Translations under genes and position numbers: made by a program
NCBI GenBank assembly: GCA_001275005.1
Contig: JWZX01001700.1
Location: 1-19,595, forward strand
Reading direction: 5' to 3'
Length of the DNA: 19,595 nt
DNA from: Chrysochromulina tobinii
Taxonomy: Eukaryota > Haptophyta > Prymnesiales > Chrysochromulinaceae
In this document: piece after piece, positions 8,022-16,008 of the stretch
Position numbering within the stretch: position 1 is the stretch's first letter
How the letters are laid out: each line of letters starts with the position of its first letter
Notes under the pieces: model-generated
Database searches by the model: none
What the model saw: the letters and a program-made list of their open reading frames with translations, nothing else
Told to the model about the DNA's origin: nothing

Positions 8022-9575
8022 TCAAGAGACACTCATTCTGGAATCCCGCTCGGGGTCCTCACGGTCTGTGTTCCTGGCCGCGGCCGCGCGAGCGGCCGCC
8101 GCGGCCGCGGAGTAGTGCGGTGGCTCAGGATCCTGCTCATCCGCCTCCCAGGGCATGTGTGCGCAGTCCGCCACGTCACCATACATGCCCTCGTGCTCAT
8201 CGAGAAGTTTGACGGAGCGGCTGGTCGAGCCTGCCAAGAACGCGTGGCGCGAGCGTCGTGACGAGCGCCACATGCAGCCCCGCGGGCCTGCGTCGTCGTC
8301 AAACTGCTGTTCCGCGGCCTCGGCGAACGCGATGAAGATGAGCGCTCCGCCAAACTCGACCGCACCGGCAATGAGGAAGATGATCCGCCAGTCGTCACCG
8401 GTGGAACTGAGCAGCGAGCCTGTGAGCGAGACGCCGAGGATGCCCGGCACCGATGCGAACGAGTTCGAGATCGCCAGCAGCACTTGAGAGTGGCGGGGCG
8501 ACAGATCGACGAAGTTGGCCCAATAACCCGCTCCGACGGCGAAGCCACCAAGACCGATGGCCACCGAGAGGCAGCCGGCGCCGACGTACGCCTGCGAGCG
8601 TGGCAGTCTCCCGGGCGGTCCGCACACGATCGCCAGCAACGCGAAGCCCAGTGCGCCGCCCACCATCCCGATGGAGTTGACCACCTTGCGAGCGCACGTG
8701 GCGCTCGCGCCGCACCCGTTCTCGAGGCCGTCGGCCACGATGCCCGAGAGACAGGTGGCGATGAGGAGGGCGATGTATGGTGCAATCGAGAGAAGCCCCA
8801 GCTGCGCGAGGTCCGCATCGTACTTGCTGTTGAAGAATTTCGACACCCACGACAGGCCGACGTAGTAGCCCCAATTGTACGCGCAGTGCGTCACGATGGT
8901 CGCCAAAAATGGCCGGTTCGTCAGAATTCGCCAGAATGGCGTGAAGACGGGCGGTGGGCGCGGCGGGCGCGACGCCTGGATGTGCGCAAGCTCGGTGGTG
9001 GAGATTCCACGATGCTTCTCTGGGTGCGAGGCTGCAAGCAATCCGAACAGAAGAGCCCACACGCCGCCGGAGGCTGCGCACGCGAAGAAGATCGACCGCC
9101 AGCCGTATGCATGGACTAGTGCAGGGCCGACGCCGAGGGCGACGATGGTGCCCAACGCCTCGCCAGTAGCCGCAAACGACCAGAAGCGGCTGCGCTCCTT
9201 GTATGGCGCCCATACAGACAACAGCTGCATCTGACATGGATAGTTGGCTGCCTCGGCCATGCCGACCAGGACACGCAAGGCAAAGATGGCGGGCACGGCC
9301 TCTGGGCTGTTGCCAACAAGTGCGACCCCGACACTTGAGGCCGACCAAACCAAGACCGCAAGCATGAGCAGGTGCTGCGCGTTTATCCGCTGCGCAAGCA
9401 TGCCAAGTGGCGTCTGCGAGACAGCATACCCCCAGTAGAAGGCGGAAAGCAGGCGTCCCTCAATCTTAGCATCGCCGTACATCGAGAGAACGGCCACACT
9501 CATGCACGTGCGTGCGAGGTAGAGACAGATGTTGCATGCCCACAGCAATATGGCGAGGATTATGCGCTTGCGCAT
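8022..9575 (-). CDS. MFS anion/phosphate transporter, SLC17/ANTR type
   Basis: This is a single-exon, 517-residue major facilitator with about twelve hydrophobic segments in residues 1-400. SLC17/ANTR hallmarks: LARTCMSVAVLSM in helix 1; FYWGYAVSQTPLGMLAQRIN; RVLVGMAEAANYP; the loop WAPYKERSRFWSF; HAYGWRSIFFACAASGGVWAL. The middle loop leads into FWRILTNRPFLATIV and the second half, with SIAPYIALLIATCLSGIVAD and NSFASVPGILGVSLTGSLL. Members carry organic or inorganic anions with Na+ or H+ (phosphate, glutamate, ascorbate); the substrate cannot be read here. The N-terminus begins right at helix 1, so no plastid transit peptide is visible from this start. The roughly 110-residue cytosolic tail is hydrophilic and ends in an Ala/Arg low-complexity stretch encoded by GCGGCC-rich DNA (about 8075-8115). 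It is on the same strand as the phosphatase, 158 bases upstream. Confidence 0.88.
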   Translation of the reverse strand: MRKRIILAILLWACNICLYLARTCMSVAVLSMYGDAKIEGRLLSAFYWGYAVSQTPLGMLAQRINAQHLLMLAVLVWSASSVGVALVGNSPEAVPAIFALRVLVGMAEAANYPCQMQLLSVWAPYKERSRFWSFAATGEALGTIVALGVGPALVHAYGWRSIFFACAASGGVWALLFGLLAASHPEKHRGISTTELAHIQASRPPRPPPVFTPFWRILTNRPFLATIVTHCAYNWGYYVGLSWVSKFFNSKYDADLAQLGLLSIAPYIALLIATCLSGIVADGLENGCGASATCARKVVNSIGMVGGALGFALLAIVCGPPGRLPRSQAYVGAGCLSVAIGLGGFAVGAGYWANFVDLSPRHSQVLLAISNSFASVPGILGVSLTGSLLSSTGDDWRIIFLIAGAVEFGGALIFIAFAEAAEQQFDDDAGPRGCMWRSSRRSRHAFLAGSTSRSVKLLDEHEGMYGDVADCAHMPWEADEQDPEPPHYSAAAAAARAAAARNTDREDPERDSRMSVS

Positions 9576-9733
9576 GCCTCGCGAGAGAGCTCCACCAGAA
9601 ATCCGAGGAAGAGCGCTCTCGAGTAAGGGGCACTACTCAAAATCAGAAGGACCTCATCACCACAAGGGCGGCCGGCAATTCTTCGTGAATAAGAAAACGT
9701 GGTGATCAAGACGGCGCGAAATTTACCGCGCAT

Positions 9734-10687
9734 TTACCGTACACTTACTGAGCGAAAGTGCAACAGCCCCTCAACACAGCCGCTAGCGTGGGAGCCGCTC
9801 GCGCGGTAATGGTGCTGCGCGGAGGGCTTTGCCGCCGCCTGCTCGAGCAGATCCTCGCTCGCGTTGGCCACAACTATGAATGGCATACCGGCCTCGAGCA
9901 TGCTCGCGTCGTTCGACGAATCGCCCGCTGCGACGCACTCGCTGCTCTCGAAGCCGAGCTTGGCGCGAACGTAATGTGCTGCGTTCGCCTTGCCCGCGAT
10001 CGATGGGATCGCGACGATGAGGGTGGGCTTGGGCTGTCCCCACCCGTCCAGGGTGTAGAAGGTGACGCCCGAGCGCGAAAACTCGCGCTGGAGGTCCGCG
10101 CACAGGCGTCGCGCCTGCGCAGCGTCCGCGAGCGTGATCGCGTGCCGAGCCTCGCCGCCAGGCAGATCGGTATTTGCCGGGCTGTTCAAGTCCGGAATGA
10201 TACCCTGATCATCCGCGGCCATTCGAGCGATCACGGCGGCGCGCAGGCCGGATGACCACCAGTGCTCACGGATGCGTGCTCGCCATTCTGTATCGATGGA
10301 CATATCGGCGCTCGCCCGGTCCACCAACCACCGAACCTCGGTGCCATCGCCTGTGATGAGCACGTCCGGTGTTGGCAGAACGCCCCGCAAGGCACCTCCA
10401 AGGTGCATACCCGGCAGTCCTGAATTCATGCCTTGGCAGTACTGCGTATAGCACCGCCCGGTATTGTACGCGAGCATGGAACCCGACGGCCGCTCAATTG
10501 TCAGCCAGTGCTCACAAAAGGTCGCGAGTCCGGGCGCTCCACCGAGCAATGTGCCGTCGAGGTCACCAAAGAAAAGGATCCGACTGCTCGATAGTCGATC
10601 GCCGCTGCCGCCAATTGTGTGTGCACTCACGCTCATGGTGCACGCTGCAGCCATGCCCACGGCGATGGGACGACGGAGCGCGCGCAT
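9734..10687 (-). CDS. Sucrose-phosphate-phosphatase-like HAD hydrolase
   Basis: The product has 317 residues from the ATG at 10687. It is a HAD phosphatase of the sucrose-6-phosphate phosphatase (S6PP) type. The motifs are in place: nucleophile and acid in FFGDLDGTLL (Asp42, Asp44); AYNTGR with Thr76; TPDVLITGDGTEVRW, the family's cap entry; Lys233 in AGKANAAHYV; and GDSSND (255-260) binding Mg2+. SGSHASGCVEGLLHF then closes the catalytic domain. The expected reaction is removal of phosphate from sucrose-6-phosphate or a similar sugar phosphate such as a compatible solute precursor; the exact substrate is open. The Arg-rich, Ala-rich first 25 residues (MRALRRPIAVGMAAACTMSV) may be a targeting peptide. 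The frame ends soon after the catalytic domain, next to a GTAAGT sequence, so a further 3' exon is possible. Confidence 0.82.
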   Translation of the reverse strand: MRALRRPIAVGMAAACTMSVSAHTIGGSGDRLSSSRILFFGDLDGTLLGGAPGLATFCEHWLTIERPSGSMLAYNTGRCYTQYCQGMNSGLPGMHLGGALRGVLPTPDVLITGDGTEVRWLVDRASADMSIDTEWRARIREHWWSSGLRAAVIARMAADDQGIIPDLNSPANTDLPGGEARHAITLADAAQARRLCADLQREFSRSGVTFYTLDGWGQPKPTLIVAIPSIAGKANAAHYVRAKLGFESSECVAAGDSSNDASMLEAGMPFIVVANASEDLLEQAAAKPSAQHHYRASGSHASGCVEGLLHFRSVSVR

Positions 10688-10700
10688 GGCCGTCGTCGGC

Positions 10701-10860
10701 AAATTTGGGCTTTCTTGTTAACTGTGAAACAGGACACAGTGAAGAACTGCAACCGAATCTTAGACACGCTCTGGGAAGCAAAATTTGGGCTTACTTGTTA
10801 ACAGTGAAACAGGACACAGTGAAGACCAGCAACCGAATCTTAGACACGCTCTGGGAAGCG
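10701..10860. repeat. Two tandem copies of an 80-base unit just upstream of the phosphatase start
   Basis: Copy 1 (10701-10780) and copy 2 (10781-10860) both begin AAATTTGGGCTT and end CTCTGGGAAGC. They differ at about five of 80 positions. The repeat starts 14 bases from the phosphatase ATG on that gene's upstream side, so it lies in its 5' untranslated region or core promoter. No protein coding is convincing in it. Confidence 0.92.
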
Positions 10861-10913
10861 TTAAGCGGGTAAAGGTTAGAGCAACCGGTGATCTGCGAAT
10901 TTCATGTCGGCCC

Positions 10914-10980
10914 ATTACACACACAAATGTGAATGTGTGTGTGTGAATGTGAATGTGTGTCTGTGTGACTTCTAACACAC
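10914..10980. repeat. CA/TG microsatellite tract with inverted arms
   Basis: ACACACACA (about 10917-10925) is followed by alternating GTGAATGTGTGT-type units to about 10968 and then AACACAC. The CA and TG parts are complementary and could form a hairpin. Confidence 0.8.
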
Positions 10981-11424
10981 AACAAGTTCACGGCCCTTCA
11001 CAGACCCCTCCTGCTCACAGCCGTCTCAAGCTCACCGTGTCATGTCAAGTCACTGAGAGGGCACGACCTCCACACGGTGTACACACTGAAGCAGGTCCCA
11101 GGGGCGATGAGAGGAGAGAGACGTAGCTACCGAGAAGTAAGTTACCCCCCCCGCCGAAGCCGCAACGGAGCCGCGGATCTGCGGCGGATCGGAGCGGGCG
11201 CAGACCTCGATGGACTCTCAACCATGCTCTTAACATGCTCTCAACCAACACTGACACCATATGTAGGGACCCGAAATACACGTATCGCCGGGGCCCGGTG
11301 TCCTAGAGCCTCCTAGGTGTCGATTAACAATATTTTGTCTCCGTTGTCATCCGTACTATGATTGAGAGTCGAAGGGTCAAACTGGAGTGTCAGACACTGA
11401 AAGTACGGGAAAGGGTCCGTCGAA

Positions 11425-11487
11425 GTTTCGTCATTGACCTCGCAGGGTTTCGTCATCTCCGTATTAGGCAACAGGGGGGTTTCGTCA
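11425..11487 (+). repeat. Three copies of GTTTCGTCA in 63 bases
   Basis: Exact copies start at 11425, 11447 and 11479. A fourth copy lacking the first G (TTTCGTCA) is at 11864-11871, just before the weak ORF. Confidence 0.7.
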
Positions 11488-11844
11488 CTAGGGCTACTTC
11501 CGAACTATATAGCCTCTGGGCCAGCTTGGGGCACTGCTTCTTGGCCACTGGCCAGCCCTATGGCCAGCCTAGAGCCTTTGTTCTGCTGTGTGAAACCATG
11601 AAGATTGTTCGATGATCACACCATGTCCCATACATGTGCTCGTCGAACATGCAACACAGAAAAGAGAAAGAGCGCTACGAAGAGATCGCGACCACATGTG
11701 GGACCGTGCACAGAGAGAGAGATTTGTAACTTAACCAGCTACCCTCCCAATTGGCGGGACCGTGCACAAACAGGACCTGACACAGTTCGACGAGTGGATT
11801 CGGCGGGGGCACTGAGGGACAAAAGCACCGCAACATGAACTTGC

Positions 11845-12279
11845 ATGCATGCAACATTAGACTTTTCGTCATCGTTCGCAGGCGCGTGTGTGAGGTGCAA
11901 GGGGCTGGGAGAGCCCCTTGGCGTGTGTGAGGAAGGCGAGTACATCATTTTGAGCGCGGATATGTGCTCACGCGCCTACACCTCCTACGCGGTCGCCGCC
12001 GCGTCCTCATTGGTGCAACACAACGAACATCTGCTGGCGAATTCGTCAACGCTACAGGTGCATCCGACAGTCCTTTGGGCGTGCGGTGTGGTTGTGTTGA
12101 ATCGGACACTGCTGGAAATTGCAGCAGCAACCCCACAATCGCGTCGGACTATTGTTTACATTGTCGACGACTACGAGTTCGCTCTACATACAAGACTCGG
12201 CGCGGCTCTATATCGTCCGCACGTCGATGCGAAGATCATTGCGTGCACAGGGCGAGACGGTGCTGCCTTACGTGTTTGA
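11845..12279 (+). CDS. Weak ORF, possible exon of an unrecognised gene
   Basis: This 144-residue frame (ATG 11845 to TGA 12277-12279) has a plausible mixed composition, including EYIILSADMCSRAYTSYAV and RTIVYIVDDYEFALHTRL. The VYIVDDYEF stretch faintly resembles the DDG loop of family 2 glycosyltransferases, too weakly to name it. Third positions are G/C-rich in the middle and weaker towards both ends. An acceptor-like ATCGTTCGCAG lies inside its 5' end (about 11871-11881), so it may be an internal exon instead of a complete gene. Its stop overlaps the last 12 bases of the protease frame on the other strand. The minus strand here is broken by stops in all three frames. Confidence 0.25.
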   Translation: MHATLDFSSSFAGACVRCKGLGEPLGVCEEGEYIILSADMCSRAYTSYAVAAASSLVQHNEHLLANSSTLQVHPTVLWACGVVVLNRTLLEIAAATPQSRRTIVYIVDDYEFALHTRLGAALYRPHVDAKIIACTGRDGAALRV

Positions 12280-13158
12280 GCCATTGCCCACCTTGAGTTC
12301 CATATTAGGCAACCCGTTGTACGCGGAACCCGAGCACGTCGCTTGCTCCTGTAGGGACAAGAGGCAGTTCCTCTCGGTGCAGCCAGCCTCGATGGAGCTG
12401 TACAGGCTGTCGACGACGCTCGTGGGGAACATGAGCAAGGTGGTGCCCGAGTCGATGATCGCCGCGCACGCCTCCTCGTCGGAACAGACCATTGAGGCGG
12501 TCTGGCCAGGAACGCCCACGTGGGCAAGCACCGTACCCCATACGTGCTCACCGATGGTCGCTAGGGGCTTGTACTCGTTGCCCACGGCGAGCTGGCTCTG
12601 CATTTCGAGCCGGCCGCCGATGCCGTCGCCCGTCAGCTTCGTGTCGCCCATGCAGAGCGTGAAGCTTTCGATCTTCAAGTCCTCGAGGAAGGCATCGTCG
12701 CCAAGCTCCGTCGTCTTGCCCTTGCCCATGCCCATGATCCCATCGAACGGGGAGGCTTGAAAGCCCTTGAGGGCCTCTTCTGAGATGAGCGCGAGGCTCA
12801 CCATCTCGCCCTCATGAATGGGGGTTGTGGATGCCTCGGTGCCCAAGAAGCTCACGCTCTCCGTGGAGTCGTGGACGATGATGTCGCCCTGCCCGTACTC
12901 CAGCAGGAATTCGTGGGACGAAACATTCGAGCACGTGGATGAGCTGTTCGGATCGAAGCGGCGGTGCAATCGGCAGGACTCGGATCGGCAGTACGTTGAG
13001 GCCGACACGAGCACATAAGAGCCCGTGTCGGGCACGACAGCGATGTGCTGTGGCGGAGTGCCAACCCCAACGAAAGTGGTGTAGACGACTCCGTCGTTAT
13101 TCGTGAGCGGAACGCAGAAGCCCCAAAAGAAGGCTCGGAGGAGGAGATACGCGAACAT
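12268..13158 (-). CDS. Pepsin-like aspartyl protease (family A1), C-terminus missing in this frame
   Basis: The 296-residue frame has a hydrophobic N-terminus (MFAYLLLRAFFWGFC, signal peptide). It enters the A1 fold at once with YTTFVGVGTPPQ and the first active site DTGSYVLV (Asp44). The flap EYGQGD (87-92), FDGIMGMGKG (138-147) and the second active site IIDSGTTLL (Asp236) follow. No pro-region is visible before the fold. The usual last 80-90 residues, including the hydrophobic I-L-G-x-x-F-L strand, are absent: the frame stops at VGNGSNT. That stop overlaps a GTAAGG sequence (12271 downward), so the codon may really be a splice donor with the rest in a later exon. The alternative is a truncated gene. 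Upstream, an acceptor-like CTCTGCCAG precedes in-frame Leu codons before the ATG, so an earlier exon is possible. Confidence 0.72.
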   Translation of the reverse strand: MFAYLLLRAFFWGFCVPLTNNDGVVYTTFVGVGTPPQHIAVVPDTGSYVLVSASTYCRSESCRLHRRFDPNSSSTCSNVSSHEFLLEYGQGDIIVHDSTESVSFLGTEASTTPIHEGEMVSLALISEEALKGFQASPFDGIMGMGKGKTTELGDDAFLEDLKIESFTLCMGDTKLTGDGIGGRLEMQSQLAVGNEYKPLATIGEHVWGTVLAHVGVPGQTASMVCSDEEACAAIIDSGTTLLMFPTSVVDSLYSSIEAGCTERNCLLSLQEQATCSGSAYNGLPNMELKVGNGSNT

Positions 13159-13725
13159 GATGAGCAGCAGCAGCTGGCAGAGGTCGTGTCAGTCCCAGGT
13201 AGGGCGGCCTAGTCGGGCTCCGCTCCAGAGCCGCGTGCATGGCTCGCACCGATTAGGGTCTCTTTGAGTTTCGGTTGCCAAAAGCAGTATGCGGGAAGAG
13301 ACAGATTGCAACATGCGCGAGAGATGGAGACACACCACGGGTAGAACACCTTTCTCGTTTCCTCGCACTCTCTCAACTTTGTAACAACATCTCACTAACC
13401 GGAATCCAACTTCTCTGTGACAGTCGCACTCTCGCTCACGCGTCTTCTCTCTCGCAGCTCTCGTCTCGTCGCCTCGCTCCGCCCCCCCGCCCCCCGCCTC
13501 CCACACAGCACGCAGCAAAACAAACAGAGAGCACACACATAGAGCACACTCTGAGCACCCGGTGAGCACCTGTAGGAAGGGCCACCCACGCGACGGCAGG
13601 CAGCCATCCACGAGTCCGCGTCCACCACTCATACATCCCACGACGCACTGCTCGGCCTTCAAGGAGCCGTTGTGGGAAGACGCACTGTGGGAAGACGCAC
13701 TGTGGGAAGACGCACTGCTCGGCCT
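13159..13725. other. Intergenic region between protease and S15-type hydrolase; repeats, no gene
   Basis: It holds the protease's upstream region and the hydrolase's 3' flank. The plus strand is pyrimidine-rich from about 13395 to 13510 and contains a C7-G-C6 block. The end next to the hydrolase is made of direct repeats (13642-13728). No convincing frame is present. Confidence 0.5.
13482..13503 (-). promoter_or_regulatory. G-rich block upstream of the protease, G-quadruplex-capable
   Basis: On the minus strand the block reads GGGAGGCGGGGGGCGGGGGG and one more G. It offers more than four runs of three G with one- to four-base loops, about 325 bases upstream of the protease ATG. Folding and any regulatory effect are inference. 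Confidence 0.35.
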
Positions 13726-13728
13726 TCA
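13642..13728. repeat. Three 15-base tandem units between two 20-base direct repeats at the hydrolase stop
   Basis: GTGGGAAGACGCACT occurs at 13672-13686, 13687-13701 and 13702-13716. The 20-base sequence GACGCACTGCTCGGCCTTCA is at 13642-13661 and again at 13709-13728. The second copy contains the stop codon of the S15-type hydrolase (13726-13728). Confidence 0.93.
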
Positions 13729-16008
13729 GCGAGCCGGCGCCGCTTCGAGCAGCGGGAGCGTGAGCACGCTCGCCTCGTCGTCCACGCTCACGCGCACGCA
13801 GCAGCTCGCGAAGCTGCCGCTGGTCTGGCGCGCGAGCGGTATCTCGGGCGACGAGCACAAGTTGCGCATCCAGCGAGGGTGTGCCGCCGAGCACACGTGC
13901 AGCCGTAGCCTCTCGCCGACGCCGAGCTCGGCGGCGACGGGGCCGAGCTCCACCTCGACGAGGCGGCCGGTACGCCTGTCGGCGTCGCCGATGCATGCCT
14001 CCTCTGCGGCCGCGTCCACCCGGGAGAGCCCCTCGCACAGGTTGATCGACGCGCCGCGCCGTGTGACGAGGCACAGGCGCCCAATGAGATCGATCGAGCG
14101 CGACGAGGTCCAGACGCGCAGCACCAGCACGGGCGTGCCCGCGAAGGTGAGCGGCTCGCGCAACGGCTCGCTCGTAAAGACGAGCAGGTCCTCGCGTCGC
14201 TCTATGGGGCTCTGGTCGATGGCACCCGAGTTGAGCGGGTGGAAGCTGGGGCCGCCCCTCGCAGGCGTCGGCTCCCGGGGCACGTACGTGTACTCGAGCG
14301 TGGTGTACTTGTCCGGCGCGCGCGCGCGCGCGCGATCACGAGTCGTCAAGAATGCGTCCTGATCTTCTACCGTCTCCGCGAACACCCCGAGGTCGGGCGA
14401 CGTGAGTGGCGAGCCGTTCAACGCCGTACCAGGGGTCACCACGCACGAGGGTGAAGGCCAGCTGCCTGCGGCCGCGGCTCCGACGGCCAAGGGCGACGCC
14501 GCGGCCTTGGGCGAGGTCTTACGCAGCGTCAGAGCTGAGCCAAGCCAGAGGCGCAGGGGCTTGGGGCGCGGTGGCGGCCAGCTTGGCAGCCCACACCAGC
14601 GCAGGCTGCCGAGCAGGCAGAGCTGCACCGGCTGCGCCAAGGAGGACTCCGAGCGGCCGCCGCTGAACCACTCGTGCACCGGCAGCGGCGGCGGTGCTGC
14701 GTCCCTTGAAGCGCCCTGCTGAGCGACCTGCTTCGATGGGCGCTGCGTTGGCAGATGCTTGAGCATGCACTGGAGCAGGCAGCGGTACGAGAGCTGCATC
14801 CCGTACAGGCGCGTGAAGCCCCAGTGCTCGTACGGCATCACCGTCAACTGGCATGCCGGCTGCACCGCCGCTGCGCGCTCGTAGTCTTGCAACGACTGGC
14901 GCGCGAAAAAGTCAAACCAGCCCGTGACCATGTGCAGCGGCGGGGGCATGACGCAATCGGGGTGGTCGGGGCGCAGCTCACAGAGGGTGGATCGCGCGGA
15001 CCAGAACGGTCCGTCGTCCGAGTGCGGCTCCTGCACGCCGCCCTGGAAAAAGTCCCACCGTTTCCCAAAGAGGAGCAGATCCAGCTCCCCCAACGGCTCG
15101 TGCATCGAGGCGCGCAAGAGGCGCCCCTGCCGCCAGTCGCGGTACAGGGCGCGGCCGAGGGTGATCGGGCTCGTGTGCGTGATGATCTCGATGAGGTAGA
15201 ACCAGAGCACGAGCAGCTCCAGCGAGATTGCGCCTCCCTCGCCGAAGACCGCTGGCCGCACCACCGCCTGCGTGATGACAGGCACGAGGGCCTGCACCTC
15301 TCCGGGCTCGCATGCTCCGACGCACGCCCAGGCGGTAAGCCCGAGGTACGAGGGCCCGAAGACGGCGATGCGTCCATCGCACCACGGCTGGGCACGCACC
15401 CAGCGCACCGTCTCCTTGCCGTCCTCGCGCTCGTGCTCGACGGGCACGAAATTGCCATCGGAGCCAAAGCGGCCACGCGTGTCCTGCAGGAGCACGGCAT
15501 ACCCCCGCTCCGCCAGCACAATGTTGCCCCAGTCGGCGTTCTGGTCCTGCGCGCCATAGGGCGAGCGAATGACGACGGCGGGGAAGGGACCCACAGCGTC
15601 GCGTCCCGATGGCAGCCACAGCGTCCCGCGCAGCAAGTTGTTGCCGTTGTTCACAGTGCACGTCTCCACAGCCTTCACCTCCACCTTGAAGCGTGGCGGG
15701 CCGAGCCGTAAAGCGCGCGCGAGGCAACGACGCTCAAAGAATCCCGGTGTGCGCACAAAGGGCCGGAGGAGCACAGCCAGCACGAGCCACGCGTGGTCAC
15801 GCATCGAAAGAGCGCAGTCTCGCACGCTCAACCTGGACGCCGCAGTCTGGACGGCAGTGAGGGCATCCACAACAAATTGCCACGAGCTCCAGAAGTGATC
15901 CACAGTCTCGTGGGCGAGTGTGAGCAACGTCTCTCCTGGGGACCCTGTTAATCTCCAGAGTTGCTCCACCAATCGGAGGAGCGCCGCGGGAGCCCGAGAG
16001 GACCTCAT
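13726..16008 (-). CDS. CocE/NonD family hydrolase with X-Pro dipeptidyl-peptidase (S15) C-terminal domain
   Basis: This is a single-exon, 760-residue alpha/beta hydrolase. Family members cleave Xaa-Pro dipeptides, acyl esters or beta-lactam side chains, so the substrate is not readable. Catalytic core: RSPYG (Tyr151, oxyanion), LLQDTRGRFGSDGNF (the RGxxxSxG motif), the nucleophile in GPSYLGLTAW (Ser220), Asp366 in VTGWFDFFARQS and His395 in MPYEHWGF. Spacing of the triad (146 and 29 residues) is close to bacterial CocE. PVQLCLLGSLRW then starts the jelly-roll PF08530-type domain, with FHPLNSGAIDQSPIERREDLLVFTSEPL and GTPVLVLRVWTSS. The protein is longer than bacterial relatives through an N-terminal extension of about 100 residues with hydrophobic helices (HAWLVLAVLLRPFV), perhaps a membrane anchor. 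A (GC)9 run codes RARARA at about 14316-14334. The first 55 coding bases lie in a segment that is duplicated upstream. Confidence 0.88.
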   Translation of the reverse strand: MRSSRAPAALLRLVEQLWRLTGSPGETLLTLAHETVDHFWSSWQFVVDALTAVQTAASRLSVRDCALSMRDHAWLVLAVLLRPFVRTPGFFERRCLARALRLGPPRFKVEVKAVETCTVNNGNNLLRGTLWLPSGRDAVGPFPAVVIRSPYGAQDQNADWGNIVLAERGYAVLLQDTRGRFGSDGNFVPVEHEREDGKETVRWVRAQPWCDGRIAVFGPSYLGLTAWACVGACEPGEVQALVPVITQAVVRPAVFGEGGAISLELLVLWFYLIEIITHTSPITLGRALYRDWRQGRLLRASMHEPLGELDLLLFGKRWDFFQGGVQEPHSDDGPFWSARSTLCELRPDHPDCVMPPPLHMVTGWFDFFARQSLQDYERAAAVQPACQLTVMPYEHWGFTRLYGMQLSYRCLLQCMLKHLPTQRPSKQVAQQGASRDAAPPPLPVHEWFSGGRSESSLAQPVQLCLLGSLRWCGLPSWPPPRPKPLRLWLGSALTLRKTSPKAAASPLAVGAAAAGSWPSPSCVVTPGTALNGSPLTSPDLGVFAETVEDQDAFLTTRDRARARAPDKYTTLEYTYVPREPTPARGGPSFHPLNSGAIDQSPIERREDLLVFTSEPLREPLTFAGTPVLVLRVWTSSRSIDLIGRLCLVTRRGASINLCEGLSRVDAAAEEACIGDADRRTGRLVEVELGPVAAELGVGERLRLHVCSAAHPRWMRNLCSSPEIPLARQTSGSFASCCVRVSVDDEASVLTLPLLEAAPAR
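14316..14334. repeat. GC dinucleotide run inside the S15-type hydrolase gene
   Basis: Nineteen bases of uninterrupted alternating G and C encode Arg-Ala repeats in the C-terminal domain. Such runs can adopt Z-DNA and are length-unstable; a change not divisible by three would break the frame. Confidence 0.85.

Larger units (their letters stand above)
10861..11844. other. Gene-poor stretch of about 1 kb; no convincing gene
   Basis: It is lower in GC than the flanking genes and has no frame with conserved protein character. It contains a CA/TG-rich hairpin-prone tract (10914-10980), three GTTTCGTCA words (11425-11487) and several GGCCAG words (11519-11572). A short frame from ATG 11358 to 11615 (85 residues) crosses the GTTTCGTCA repeats but shows nothing recognisable; I do not call it as a gene. 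Confidence 0.5.

Noticed and set aside
7748-8212. 154-residue plus-strand frame after a TATA-like box
   Set aside because: Basic, Pro/His/Arg-rich, running into the antisense of the transporter; no family resemblance.
10369-10872. Plus-strand frames across the 80-base repeats
   Set aside because: They combine antisense of the phosphatase with the repeated non-coding unit; the repeated peptide arises only from the DNA duplication.
12119-12760. 213-residue plus-strand frame opposite the protease
   Set aside because: Most of it is antisense to a clear A1 protease; the intriguing GETVLPYVFEPLP stretch is not enough to call a gene.
14755-15711. 318-residue plus-strand frame opposite the S15-type hydrolase
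   Set aside because: Antisense of a well-supported catalytic domain; caused by high G/C third positions.
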